Of a stretch of 64,000 nucleotides of DNA, positions 8,988-16,404 are shown piece after piece. Position 1 is the stretch's first letter, and the number at the start of each line of letters is the position of its first letter. Under the pieces are notes generated by a model, which worked only from the letters and a program-made list of their open reading frames with translations, was not told where the DNA came from and ran no database searches. This stretch comes from Hypericibacter terrae. Lineage in GTDB: Bacteria; Pseudomonadota; Alphaproteobacteria; Dongiales; Dongiaceae. A program made the position numbers and the translations under genes. The stretch lies in assembly GCF_008728855.1 (NCBI RefSeq), contig NZ_CP042906.1, positions 5,671,001-5,735,000 of the forward strand. Direction: 5' to 3'.

Positions 8988-10133
8988 ATGAAGCTCACCT
9001 TGTTGAGCACGACGGCGCTGATTTCGGCGGGCCTTGCGGGGTTTGCGGCATCGTCGCGGGCCCTGGCCGACGAGGGCGTGCAACTGGGCATCGGCGGCTA
9101 CTACGCCTCGGCCGCGGGCCTCATCCTGGAACAGACCGACAAAGATGGCTCGGCCGGCCACAACACGCGCGACGTCGTGTTTCGCCAGGATGTCGAGGTC
9201 TATTTCCAAGGCATGACGACGCTCGACAATGGCGTCACCGTCGGTGCGGTCATCCAGATGGAAGGCCAGCAGTCGGACGATCAGATCGACGAGGTCTATG
9301 CCTATTTCCAGGGCGGATGGGGTCAGATCCGTTTCGGCAGCGACGACGACGCCACCGAGCAGCTGGGCTATCTCATCCCGTCCGCCTCCAACATCTTCGG
9401 CGTGGATTCGCCCGATTTCGAGTTCGGCAACGACCACGGAAACGGCTTCAGCAACGGCAACTTCCAGACCAACGACACTCTCCTCGATATCTCGGGCGAC
9501 GCCACCAAGATCATCTATTTCAGCCCCAGTTTCGGCGGCTTCAATTTCGCCGTCTCCTACGCACCCGACCGCCGGGGCGAGGACAGCTACAGCTATTGGT
9601 CGGGACCGGGCGGCACCACGCTCAGCAACAATACCGGCCAGGTCCAGGACGTGTTCTCGATCGCGCTGGAATTCGATCAGGACTTCAACGGCCTGGGACT
9701 GGCCTCAGGGGTGGGCTTCGCCGAAGGGCAATGGGAAAACCCGATGCCGCGCCAGGGCAAGACGACCTGGGGCATGAACGCGCATCTCGATCTGAGCTAT
9801 TCCGGCTTCACCCTCGGCGGCTCGATGGCCTTCCAGAACAACTACACCACGCTGGGCGCCGGTGCCGATTTCCTGATCTACGGGGTCGGCGCCACCTACA
9901 GCTGGGATCTCTGGACCGTCGGCCTCGCCTGGTCGCATGGCGATTATGAATATGCCAGCAGGACCGACGAGGACGACCTCGACATCATCGAGTTCACCGG
10001 CCGGTATGATCTCGGTTCCGGCATCTCCCTCGACGCCATGGTCGGGGTCAATAACCTCGACACTCCCGCCAGCTCCCCGCGCTCCGATTACACGGCCTGG
10101 CAGGCCGGGATGGGCTTCTATATCGGCTTTTAG
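8988..10133 (+). CDS. Outer-membrane porin, paralogue 1
   Basis: 381 aa. A signal peptide ends near Ala27 (ALA, then DEGV). The mature chain is rich in alternating beta strands and ends with Phe (GMGFYIGF), the usual signal for outer-membrane barrel assembly. The family blocks GGYYASAAGLI, FRQDVEVYF, LDNGVTVGAVIQMEGQQSDDQIDEVYAYFQGGWGQ (split here by description only) and SPDFEFGN match a general trimeric porin of the alphaproteobacterial type. A GGGAGGG site lies 7 bases before the ATG. It is the most upstream and one of the more divergent of five tandem porin genes, and it lacks the 5' hairpin found before copies 2-4. Confidence 0.9.
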   Translation: MKLTLLSTTALISAGLAGFAASSRALADEGVQLGIGGYYASAAGLILEQTDKDGSAGHNTRDVVFRQDVEVYFQGMTTLDNGVTVGAVIQMEGQQSDDQIDEVYAYFQGGWGQIRFGSDDDATEQLGYLIPSASNIFGVDSPDFEFGNDHGNGFSNGNFQTNDTLLDISGDATKIIYFSPSFGGFNFAVSYAPDRRGEDSYSYWSGPGGTTLSNNTGQVQDVFSIALEFDQDFNGLGLASGVGFAEGQWENPMPRQGKTTWGMNAHLDLSYSGFTLGGSMAFQNNYTTLGAGADFLIYGVGATYSWDLWTVGLAWSHGDYEYASRTDEDDLDIIEFTGRYDLGSGISLDAMVGVNNLDTPASSPRSDYTAWQAGMGFYIGF

Positions 10134-10448
10134 GCGGCCCGTGCCCGCTTCGACGATCGGGCCCTCGGGCCGGAAAGCCTGAGGGAGCTGCCGCGGCCCT
10201 TGCGGAGCCAACAGCAAGCGCGGTCCCTCTGACAACTCCGCAGGGGACTTGATCTCCTTTTTCCACCCGCCTCGCCCCGGACTCGGCTTTTTGTCGGCCG
10301 GCTGGCCCCGATTTCCGTACCGCACCAGGCGATGCCTAGTTCCGCCATCGGAAGGTTTCGGGCCATTCAAACTTTACCAATCGTTCATAGTACTTGTGGC
10401 TTTTCAGCAACAGTATGACAGAAAGGCCATATTCGTCCGGCGGTTTGC

Positions 10449-10477
10449 TTGACCGTTAATGATACGGGCGCAATAAG
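10449..10477 (+). promoter_or_regulatory. Candidate promoter of porin 2
   Basis: TTGACC at 10449-10454 (5 of 6 to the sigma-70 -35 consensus), a 17-base spacer, then AATAAG at 10472-10477 (4 of 6). This would give a 5' UTR of roughly 160 bases that includes the hairpin at 10590. A TTGACC box also lies upstream of porins 3 and 4. Confidence 0.45.
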
Positions 10478-10589
10478 GGTAGCGCCGGAATGTAGCGTCG
10501 ATGCCGGCTTTCTGTTTCGGGGGCCTTGTCTAGGGGGCTGGCGTAACAGGGGGTGCGGTCCTGGGGGCTTAAAACCGGCTGCAATGGGG

Positions 10590-10616
10590 AGCCGAGAGTA
10601 GCTAGCGCTCTCGGCT
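10590..10616 (+). promoter_or_regulatory. Conserved 5'-UTR hairpin, porin 2
   Basis: An 8-bp stem (GCCGAGAG with CTCTCGGC, plus an outer A-T pair) closes a loop containing GCTAGC. It is followed by a conserved single-stranded stretch and the AGGAA ribosome site before the ATG at 10645. Equivalent hairpins precede porins 3 and 4 with compensatory changes in the stem. Confidence 0.7.
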
Positions 10617-10644
10617 GAAACTCTAAGAACAGGAACCGACTGTC

Positions 10645-11802
10645 ATGAAACATGTTCTCCTCGGTACGACCGCATTGGTCGCCGCCGGGTTCGCAGCGAG
10701 CAGCGCCCATGCGGCGCAGGGCGTTCAGCTGGGAATCGGCGGTTACTACGCGGCGGCCGCCGGCCTGATTCTCAGCCAAGACGACAACAACGGCGATCCG
10801 GGCGCACACACCCGCGACGTCGTCTTCCGTCAGGACGTCGAAGTTCACTTCAAGGGCGAGACCACGCTCGACAACGGTCTGACCGTTGGCGCGCGCATCG
10901 AGCTCGAAGGCCAGCAGTCCGACGACCAGATCGACGAAGTCTGGGCGTACTTCAAGGGCGGTTGGGGTCAGATCCGCTTCGGTGACGACGACGACGCCTC
11001 CGAACAGCTGCACTACCTGATCCCGAATGCCTCGAACGACTTCGGTGTCGACACGCCGTACTTCGAATTCTCGAACAACCACGGCAACGGCTTCAGCAAC
11101 GGCTCGTTCCAGACGAACAGCACCGTGCTGAACATCTCGGGCGACGCCACGAAGATCCTGTATTTCAGCCCGACCTTCGCGGGCTTCAGCTTCGGCATTT
11201 CGTTCGCTCCGGACCGCCGCGGTGAGAATTCGTACTCCTACTGGTCGCAGTCGGGCGGTACGACCCTCTCCAACAACTCGGGTCAGGTCCAGAACGTCGT
11301 GTCGGCGGCTCTGAACTTCGATCATGACTTCAACGGCGTCAGCCTCGCCACCGGTATCGGCTTCGGCGAAGGTCAGTTCGAATCGACGGGCAACAGTGTG
11401 AACCCCGCTAACGGCGGCCATAACGTGACGACCACCTGGGGCGTCGACGGTCACTTGATCGTCAGCTTCTCGGGCTTCACGATCGGTGGCGCCGGTGTGT
11501 TCCGCGACAACTGGCAGAGCGCCAGCGGTGCGGATTACTGGGTTGCCGGTATCGGCGGTACCTACAACTGGGACGCCTGGACCGTCGGCCTCGCCTGGTC
11601 GCATGGCGACTACGAGTACGCGAACAGCGGCTCTTCGTCCGACACCATCGACATCATCCAGATCACCGGCCGTTACGATCTCGGCCCGGGTATCTCGCTG
11701 GACGCGATGGTCGGCTACAATACGCTGAATGCCGGCAACAACACCGGTCATCAGGACGACGACACTTGGGAAACTGGCGTGGGCTTCTTCATCGGGTTCT
11801 AA
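10645..11802 (+). CDS. Outer-membrane porin, paralogue 2
   Basis: 385 aa. Signal peptide with a likely cleavage after AHA (residue 23). The mature barrel has the family pattern and ends GVGFFIGF with a terminal Phe. The ribosome site AGGAACC lies 9 bases before the ATG. It is near-identical to copies 3 and 4: about 237 bases (10921-11157) match both exactly. Differences cluster in an N-terminal loop (QDDNNGDPGAH region) and near the C-terminus (GNNTGHQDDD region). It would permit passive diffusion of small hydrophilic solutes. The strong preference for C- and T-ending favoured codons is what one expects of a highly expressed gene. Confidence 0.93.
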   Translation: MKHVLLGTTALVAAGFAASSAHAAQGVQLGIGGYYAAAAGLILSQDDNNGDPGAHTRDVVFRQDVEVHFKGETTLDNGLTVGARIELEGQQSDDQIDEVWAYFKGGWGQIRFGDDDDASEQLHYLIPNASNDFGVDTPYFEFSNNHGNGFSNGSFQTNSTVLNISGDATKILYFSPTFAGFSFGISFAPDRRGENSYSYWSQSGGTTLSNNSGQVQNVVSAALNFDHDFNGVSLATGIGFGEGQFESTGNSVNPANGGHNVTTTWGVDGHLIVSFSGFTIGGAGVFRDNWQSASGADYWVAGIGGTYNWDAWTVGLAWSHGDYEYANSGSSSDTIDIIQITGRYDLGPGISLDAMVGYNTLNAGNNTGHQDDDTWETGVGFFIGF

Positions 11803-11830
11803 CCCGGGAAGTCACGGGGGCCAGAGCCCG

Positions 11831-11863
11831 GAGGGGCGGCGCAAGCCGCCCCTCTTTCTTTTT
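11831..11863 (+). terminator. Rho-independent terminator 1 after porin 2
   Basis: A 10-bp GC stem (GAGGGGCGGC, 11831-11840) with a GCAA loop pairs with GCCGCCCCTC (11845-11854) and is followed by TTTCTTTTT. It is repeated with the same sequence after porins 3 and 4. Confidence 0.9.
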
Positions 11864-11877
11864 GTGGATTCCCACCC

Positions 11878-11903
11878 GGGGCGGCTTCGGCCGCCCCTTT
11901 TTT
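11878..11903 (+). terminator. Rho-independent terminator 2 after porin 2
   Basis: GGGGCGGC, TTCG tetraloop, GCCGCCCC and six T. It lies 15 bases after the first terminator, giving a back-to-back double terminator. A further weaker TTCG hairpin follows near 11917-11937. Confidence 0.85.
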
Positions 11904-12552
11904 CTCGTGGATATGAGCGGCGGCTTCGGCCGCCCCCTCTCTTCCGTAGGGTGGTGGTCTCGGTCCGCCCCCGGCCGGATCTGCATCGGTCTTCGTCCGG
12001 CGGCGACTGCGGATCCGGCGTCCGTCATCCCCGATCGCAATCCTCGCCCTGTCCCCTCGCGAGCTCCCTACGCAAAGAACAGGGCGGCATCGCCGGCTGC
12101 GGCCAGTTCGGACGCGGATGTCCGCTGGCGGCCTGCATCGCTCGCCCGAAGATGGCCACAGCGCAGGGTTGAATTTCCCGAAGCCCGAGAAAAATCGCGC
12201 GATCTCGCCCGAATATGAATCTCGATTCATAACCCGCATGGACCGAGAGTTATCGCCTGCATAACAGGATGTTCATGACGCTCCATCCATCATGTGATCC
12301 GCGCGCCACAGCGTGCCGAAAAGCATCACTGCGGATGCAGTTAACTTGACCGGAATGCATGGCGCGCATGATCGTGCCGGCGGTGGGTAAGCATCCGCCG
12401 GCGTAATGACTTGCTCGAAAGATTTTCTGTCCAGGGGGCCTTGATCAGGGGGCTTGAAGGCAGAAGGACGGAACAGGGCAGTTACAGCCGGCATCGGGGA
12501 CCGAAGGCCGCTAGCACCTTCGGCACAACTCTAAGAATAGGAACCGACTGTC
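11904..12552. other. Intergenic region between porins 2 and 3
   Basis: No gene is supported. After the terminators comes a GC-rich stretch, then an AT-richer leader region shared with the upstream region of porin 4: a TTGACC box at 12346-12351, the GGGGGCTTGAAGGC stretch, and the 5' hairpin at 12501-12523. The shared leader suggests that the duplicated unit carried its own control region. Confidence 0.55.
12501..12523 (+). promoter_or_regulatory. Conserved 5'-UTR hairpin, porin 3
   Basis: CCGAAGG pairs with CCTTCGG around a loop that again contains GCTAGC. Compared with porin 2, two stem pairs are swapped (G-C to A-T and A-T to G-C), so pairing is preserved while sequence changes. The ATG at 12553 lies 29 bases downstream. 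Confidence 0.7.
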
Positions 12553-13710
12553 ATGAAACATGTTCTCCTCGGTACGACGGCCCTCGTCGCCGCCGGGCTC
12601 GTGGCAAGCAATGCGCATGCAGCGCAGGGCGTGCAACTGGGCATCGGCGGTTACTACGCGGCAGCCGCCGGCCTGATCTTCAGCCAAAACGACAGCAACG
12701 GCGATCCGGGCCAACACACCCGCGACATCGTCTTCCGTCAGGACGTCGAAATTCACTTCAAGGGCGAGACCACGCTCGACAACGGCCTGACCGTCGGCGC
12801 GCGCATCGAGCTCGAAGGCCAGCAGTCCGACGACCAGATCGACGAAGTCTGGGCGTACTTCAAGGGCGGTTGGGGTCAGATCCGCTTCGGTGACGACGAC
12901 GACGCCTCCGAACAGCTGCACTACCTGATCCCGAATGCCTCGAACGACTTCGGTGTCGACACGCCGTACTTCGAATTCTCGAACAACCACGGCAACGGCT
13001 TCAGCAACGGCTCGTTCCAGACGAACAGCACCGTGCTGAACATCTCGGGCGACGCCACGAAGATCATCTACTTCAGCCCGACCTTTGCGGGCTTCAGCTT
13101 CGCGATTTCGTTCGCTCCGGACCGCCGCGGCGAGGATTCGTACTCCTACTGGTCGCAGTCGGGCGGTACGACCCTCTCCAACAACTCGGGTCAGATCCAG
13201 AACGTCGTGTCGGCGGCTCTGAACTTCGATCATGACTTCAACGGCGTCAGCCTCGCCACCGGTATCGGCTTCGGCGAAGGTCAGTTCGAATCGACGGGCA
13301 ACAGTGCGAACCCCGCTAACGGCGGCCATAACGTGACGACCACCTGGGGCGTCGACGGCCACTTGATCGTCAGCTTCGCGGGCTTCACGATCGGCGGTGC
13401 CGGCCAGTACCGCGACAACTGGCAGAGCGCCAGCGGTGCGGATCTGTGGGTTGCGGGCCTGGGCGGTACCTACAACTGGGACGCCTGGACCGTCGGCCTC
13501 TCCTGGTCGCATGGCGACTACGAGTATGCCAACAGCGGCTCTTCGTCCGACACCATCGACATCGTTCAGGTCACCGGCCGTTACGATCTCGGGCCCGGGA
13601 TCTCGCTCGATGGCATGGTCGGCTACAACACGATGAACGCCGGTAACCACACCGGTCATCAGGACGACAATACTTGGGAAACTGGCGTGGGCTTCTTCAT
13701 CGGGTTCTAA
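12553..13710 (+). CDS. Outer-membrane porin, paralogue 3
   Basis: 385 aa, same architecture as porin 2: signal peptide ending AHA near residue 23, beta-rich barrel, terminal Phe (FFIGF). It shares a 237-base identical tract with copies 2 and 4 (about 12829-13065) and differs mainly at the first loop (QNDSNGDPGQH) and the last loop (GNHTGHQDDN). Ribosome site AGGAACC before the ATG. It has its own leader hairpin and its own double terminator, so it is probably transcribed singly. The role is a general diffusion porin; specificity cannot be read from sequence. Confidence 0.93.
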   Translation: MKHVLLGTTALVAAGLVASNAHAAQGVQLGIGGYYAAAAGLIFSQNDSNGDPGQHTRDIVFRQDVEIHFKGETTLDNGLTVGARIELEGQQSDDQIDEVWAYFKGGWGQIRFGDDDDASEQLHYLIPNASNDFGVDTPYFEFSNNHGNGFSNGSFQTNSTVLNISGDATKIIYFSPTFAGFSFAISFAPDRRGEDSYSYWSQSGGTTLSNNSGQIQNVVSAALNFDHDFNGVSLATGIGFGEGQFESTGNSANPANGGHNVTTTWGVDGHLIVSFAGFTIGGAGQYRDNWQSASGADLWVAGLGGTYNWDAWTVGLSWSHGDYEYANSGSSSDTIDIVQVTGRYDLGPGISLDGMVGYNTMNAGNHTGHQDDNTWETGVGFFIGF

Positions 13711-13738
13711 CCCGGGAAGTCATGGGGGCCAGAGCCCG

Positions 13739-13772
13739 GAGGGGCGGCGCAAGCCGCCCCTCTTTCTTTTTT
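13739..13772 (+). terminator. Rho-independent terminator 1 after porin 3
   Basis: Same 10-bp GAGGGGCGGC/GCCGCCCCTC stem with GCAA loop as after porin 2, followed by TTTCTTTTTT. Confidence 0.9.
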
Positions 13773-13784
13773 GGGGATTCGCCC

Positions 13785-13813
13785 GGGGCGGCTTCGGCCG
13801 CCCCTATTCTTTT
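13785..13813 (+). terminator. Terminator-like hairpin 2 after porin 3
   Basis: GGGGCGGC-TTCG-GCCGCCCC stem-loop followed by TATTCTTTT. A further TTCG hairpin (GACGGCTTCGGCCGTGC) follows near 13820. Confidence 0.75.
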
Positions 13814-14346
13814 GCGCCGAGACGGCTTCGGCCGTGCTTTCCCGCTCGAGGTGAAAACAAAAGCGAGGGCTGCCCGGATCGTCGACGCAGGACGCAACGA
13901 ACTCAGCCACCCGCAATGGCTGCCCGAAGATTGCCACAGCGCCCCGCTGAACAGTTCGGGAGCCCGCCGAAACCTCATGGTATTCTCGATCATAAACCTC
14001 GATTCACTATTCGGATGAATTCGAGGTTCATTTTCTGCGCCCCCCGCTCATCGCAAATTGCCGTCGACGATGTGGTCCGCATGCCACAGCGGGCGGAAAA
14101 GCATGACCGGGAATGCAGTTAACTTGACCGGAACGGATGGCGGGCATGATCATCTTGGCCATCGTCAAGCATCTGCCGGCGTAATGACTTGCTTGAAAGA
14201 ATAACCTGCTCGAAAGAATCTCTGTCCAGGGGGCCTGATCAGGGGGCTTGAAGGCAAAAGGACGGAAAAGGGCAGTTACGGCCGGCATCGGGGACCGAAG
14301 GCAGCTAGCGCCTTCGGCGCAACTCTAAGAACAGGAACCGACTGTC
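13814..14346. other. Intergenic region between porins 3 and 4
   Basis: No gene supported. It contains a TTGACC box at 14124-14129, a local duplication of a CTTGAAAGAATA-like element between 14187 and 14222 that is single before porin 3, and the leader hairpin at 14295-14317. Confidence 0.5.
14295..14317 (+). promoter_or_regulatory. Conserved 5'-UTR hairpin, porin 4
   Basis: CCGAAGGC pairs with GCCTTCGG around the loop AGCTAGC; GCTAGC is again exposed. The sequence from the hairpin to the start codon (ACTCTAAGAACAGGAACC) is almost unchanged from porins 2 and 3. Confidence 0.7.
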
Positions 14347-15516
14347 ATGAAACATCTCCTTCTCGGAACGACCGCGTTGGTCGCGGCCGGGTTCGCAGCG
14401 AGCAGCGCCCATGCGGCGCAGGGCGTTCAGCTGGGAATCGGCGGTTACTACGCGGCGGCTGCCGGCCTGCTGTTCGATCAAAGCGACAGCGGCTCCGACC
14501 CGGGCGCACACACCCGCGATATCGTCTTCCGTCAGGACGTCGAAGTTCACTTCAAGGGCGAGACCACGCTCGACAACGGTCTGACCGTTGGCGCGCGCAT
14601 CGAGCTCGAAGGCCAGCAGTCCGACGACCAGATCGACGAAGTCTGGGCGTACTTCAAGGGCGGTTGGGGTCAGATCCGCTTCGGTGACGACGACGACGCC
14701 TCCGAACAGCTGCACTACCTGATCCCGAATGCCTCGAACGACTTCGGTGTCGACACGCCGTACTTCGAATTCTCGAACAACCACGGCAACGGCTTCAGCA
14801 ACGGCTCGTTCCAGACGAACAGCACCGTGCTGAACATCTCGGGCGACGCCACGAAGATCCTGTATTTCAGCCCGACCTTCGCGGGCTTCAGCTTCGGCAT
14901 TTCGTTCGCTCCGGACCGCCGCGGCGAGGATTCGTACTCCTACTGGTCGCAGTCGGGCGGTACGACCCTCTCCAACAACTCGGGTCAGGTCCAGAACGTC
15001 GTGTCGGCGGCTCTGAACTTCGATCATGACTTCAACGGCGTCAGCCTCGCCACCGGTATCGGCTTCGCCGAAGGCCAGTTCGAATCGACCGGCAACAGTG
15101 CGAACCCCGCTAACGGCGGCCATAACGTGACGACCACCTGGGGCGTCGACGGCCACTTGATCGTCAGCTTCTCGGGCTTCACGATCGGTGGTGCCGGCCA
15201 GTACCGCGACAACTGGCAGAGCGCCAGCGGTGCGGACCTGTGGGTTGCGGGCCTGGGCGGTACCTACAATTGGGACGCCTGGACCGTCGGCCTCGCCTGG
15301 TCGCATGGCGACTACGAGTACGCCACCAGCGGCAGCAACTCCGATACCATCGACATCATCCAGATCACCGGCCGTTACGATCTCGGCCCGGGCATCTCGC
15401 TGGATGCGATGGTCGGCTACAACAGGCTGAATGGCGGGAGCACGCTGCCGAGCGGCAACACCTCCAATAGCGACAGCACTTGGGAAACTGGCGTGGGCTT
15501 CTTCATCGGGTTCTAA
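14347..15516 (+). CDS. Outer-membrane porin, paralogue 4
   Basis: 389 aa. Signal peptide ending AHA near residue 23, beta-barrel pattern, terminal Phe. It contains the 237-base tract identical to porins 2 and 3 (about 14623-14859). Copy-specific parts are the first loop (DQSDSGSDPGAH) and a longer last loop (NGGSTLPSGNTSNSDS) that accounts for the four extra residues. It has its own leader hairpin and double terminator. The pattern of identical core and different loops points to gene conversion with selection on exposed segments (inference). Confidence 0.93.
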   Translation: MKHLLLGTTALVAAGFAASSAHAAQGVQLGIGGYYAAAAGLLFDQSDSGSDPGAHTRDIVFRQDVEVHFKGETTLDNGLTVGARIELEGQQSDDQIDEVWAYFKGGWGQIRFGDDDDASEQLHYLIPNASNDFGVDTPYFEFSNNHGNGFSNGSFQTNSTVLNISGDATKILYFSPTFAGFSFGISFAPDRRGEDSYSYWSQSGGTTLSNNSGQVQNVVSAALNFDHDFNGVSLATGIGFAEGQFESTGNSANPANGGHNVTTTWGVDGHLIVSFSGFTIGGAGQYRDNWQSASGADLWVAGLGGTYNWDAWTVGLAWSHGDYEYATSGSNSDTIDIIQITGRYDLGPGISLDAMVGYNRLNGGSTLPSGNTSNSDSTWETGVGFFIGF

Positions 15517-15544
15517 CCCGGGAAGTCACGGGGGCCAGAGCCCG

Positions 15545-15576
15545 GAGGGGCGGCGCAAGCCGCCCCTCTTTCTTTT
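15545..15576 (+). terminator. Rho-independent terminator 1 after porin 4
   Basis: GAGGGGCGGC-GCAA-GCCGCCCCTC stem-loop followed by TTTCTTTTT, the third copy of this element. Confidence 0.9.
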
Positions 15577-15591
15577 TGTGGATTCCCACCC

Positions 15592-15622
15592 GGGGCGGCT
15601 TCGGCCGCCCCTCTTCTTTCTT
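15592..15622 (+). terminator. Terminator-like hairpin 2 after porin 4
   Basis: GGGGCGGC-TTCG-GCCGCCCC followed by TCTTCTTTCTT. Confidence 0.75.
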
Positions 15623-15818
15623 GAACATGGGCGGCGACTCCGACCGCCCCTTTCTTTGCGGGCACGCGCCCCTCGACGCGACTCCAGTCTTGCGAAAGTG
15701 GCAGCGCAGACCTTACGGCGACGACAGCGAGCGCGTCGGCGGCATGGTGGCGATGTGCGCATGTCGCCGCCGGGATCCCCGCGAGAACGAGGAAATCTCG
15801 TCGTCCCCTGGAATGACG

Positions 15819-16022
15819 TCGCATGGCGATTACGAGTCTTTCGACAGCGGCAGTTCGTCCGACACCATCAACATCGTCCAGGTGACCGGCCGTTACGATC
15901 TGACCGAAGCGATCTCGCTGGACGCGATGATCGACTACAACAGGATGAATGCCGGCAACAATACCGGCCATACCGACGACAACACTTGGGAGGCCGGCAT
16001 CGGCTTCTATCTCGGGTTCTGA
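15819..16022 (+). pseudogene. Orphan 3' fragment of a porin gene
   Basis: About 67 codons match the C-terminal end of the neighbouring porins: SHGDYESFDSGSSSDTINI at the left end, then VTGRYDLTEAISLDAMIDYN, a GNNTGHTDDNTWEAG loop and the terminal FYLGF. Nothing upstream in the same frame resembles the rest of a porin; the 200 bases to the left follow the porin 4 terminators. It has no start or ribosome site of its own. It is best read as a remnant of a sixth porin gene removed by recombination, with the reading frame of the last barrel strands still intact. Confidence 0.85.
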
Positions 16023-16404
16023 TTCCGAGGGTTCACAGTCCGGATCTTGGGAAACGGTTTCGGCCTCTCCCCTTTTTGCTTCGCGGTGCGGAAGGAACTG
16101 ACCGGCAGGACGATTGTCGGCTCGCGCAATGCGCGCAACCCTCGCCGGTTGCAGTGCGCGATCAATGACGGACTCATGACGATTTGCGTTGCTGCCGCGC
16201 CACAGTGCGGCGCGCGTGCCACCTGTCATCCAAGCTTAATTTGCTCCCCCACCAACCGCCCGCGATAACCGTGACGCGCAGTTCACGTCGAGCGGTGCCG
16301 CCAGAAAAAGACGGCTGCCATCGAACCGAATCGACGACGAACTCACGCAATAGAGGGGCCCACTGGTCGCAAGCGCGGCCGGTATTTCTAGAGGGGAAGT
16401 TACA
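16023..16404. other. Intergenic region before porin 5
   Basis: About 380 bases with no supported gene. It lacks the hairpin leader of porins 2-4. The start of porin 5 is preceded by GAGGGGAAG, a good ribosome site, 6 bases before the ATG. No promoter was confidently picked. Confidence 0.4.

Larger units (their letters stand above)
10134..10644. other. Intergenic region between porins 1 and 2
   Basis: About 510 bases without a gene. It holds a candidate promoter (10449-10477) and the structured 5' leader of porin 2 (10590-10616). The rest is unremarkable, with a few T-runs (near 10256 and 10290) that could contribute to termination after porin 1 but without a clear hairpin. Confidence 0.5.

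Noticed and set aside
15480-15818. Open frame joining the porin 4 end to the porin remnant
   Set aside because: The part before 15819 reads through terminators and lacks porin similarity. Only the last 67 codons are homologous.
10600-16400. CRISPR-like repetition in the porin region
   Set aside because: The repetition comes from duplicated porin genes with their leaders and terminators. There are no short regular repeats with unique spacers.
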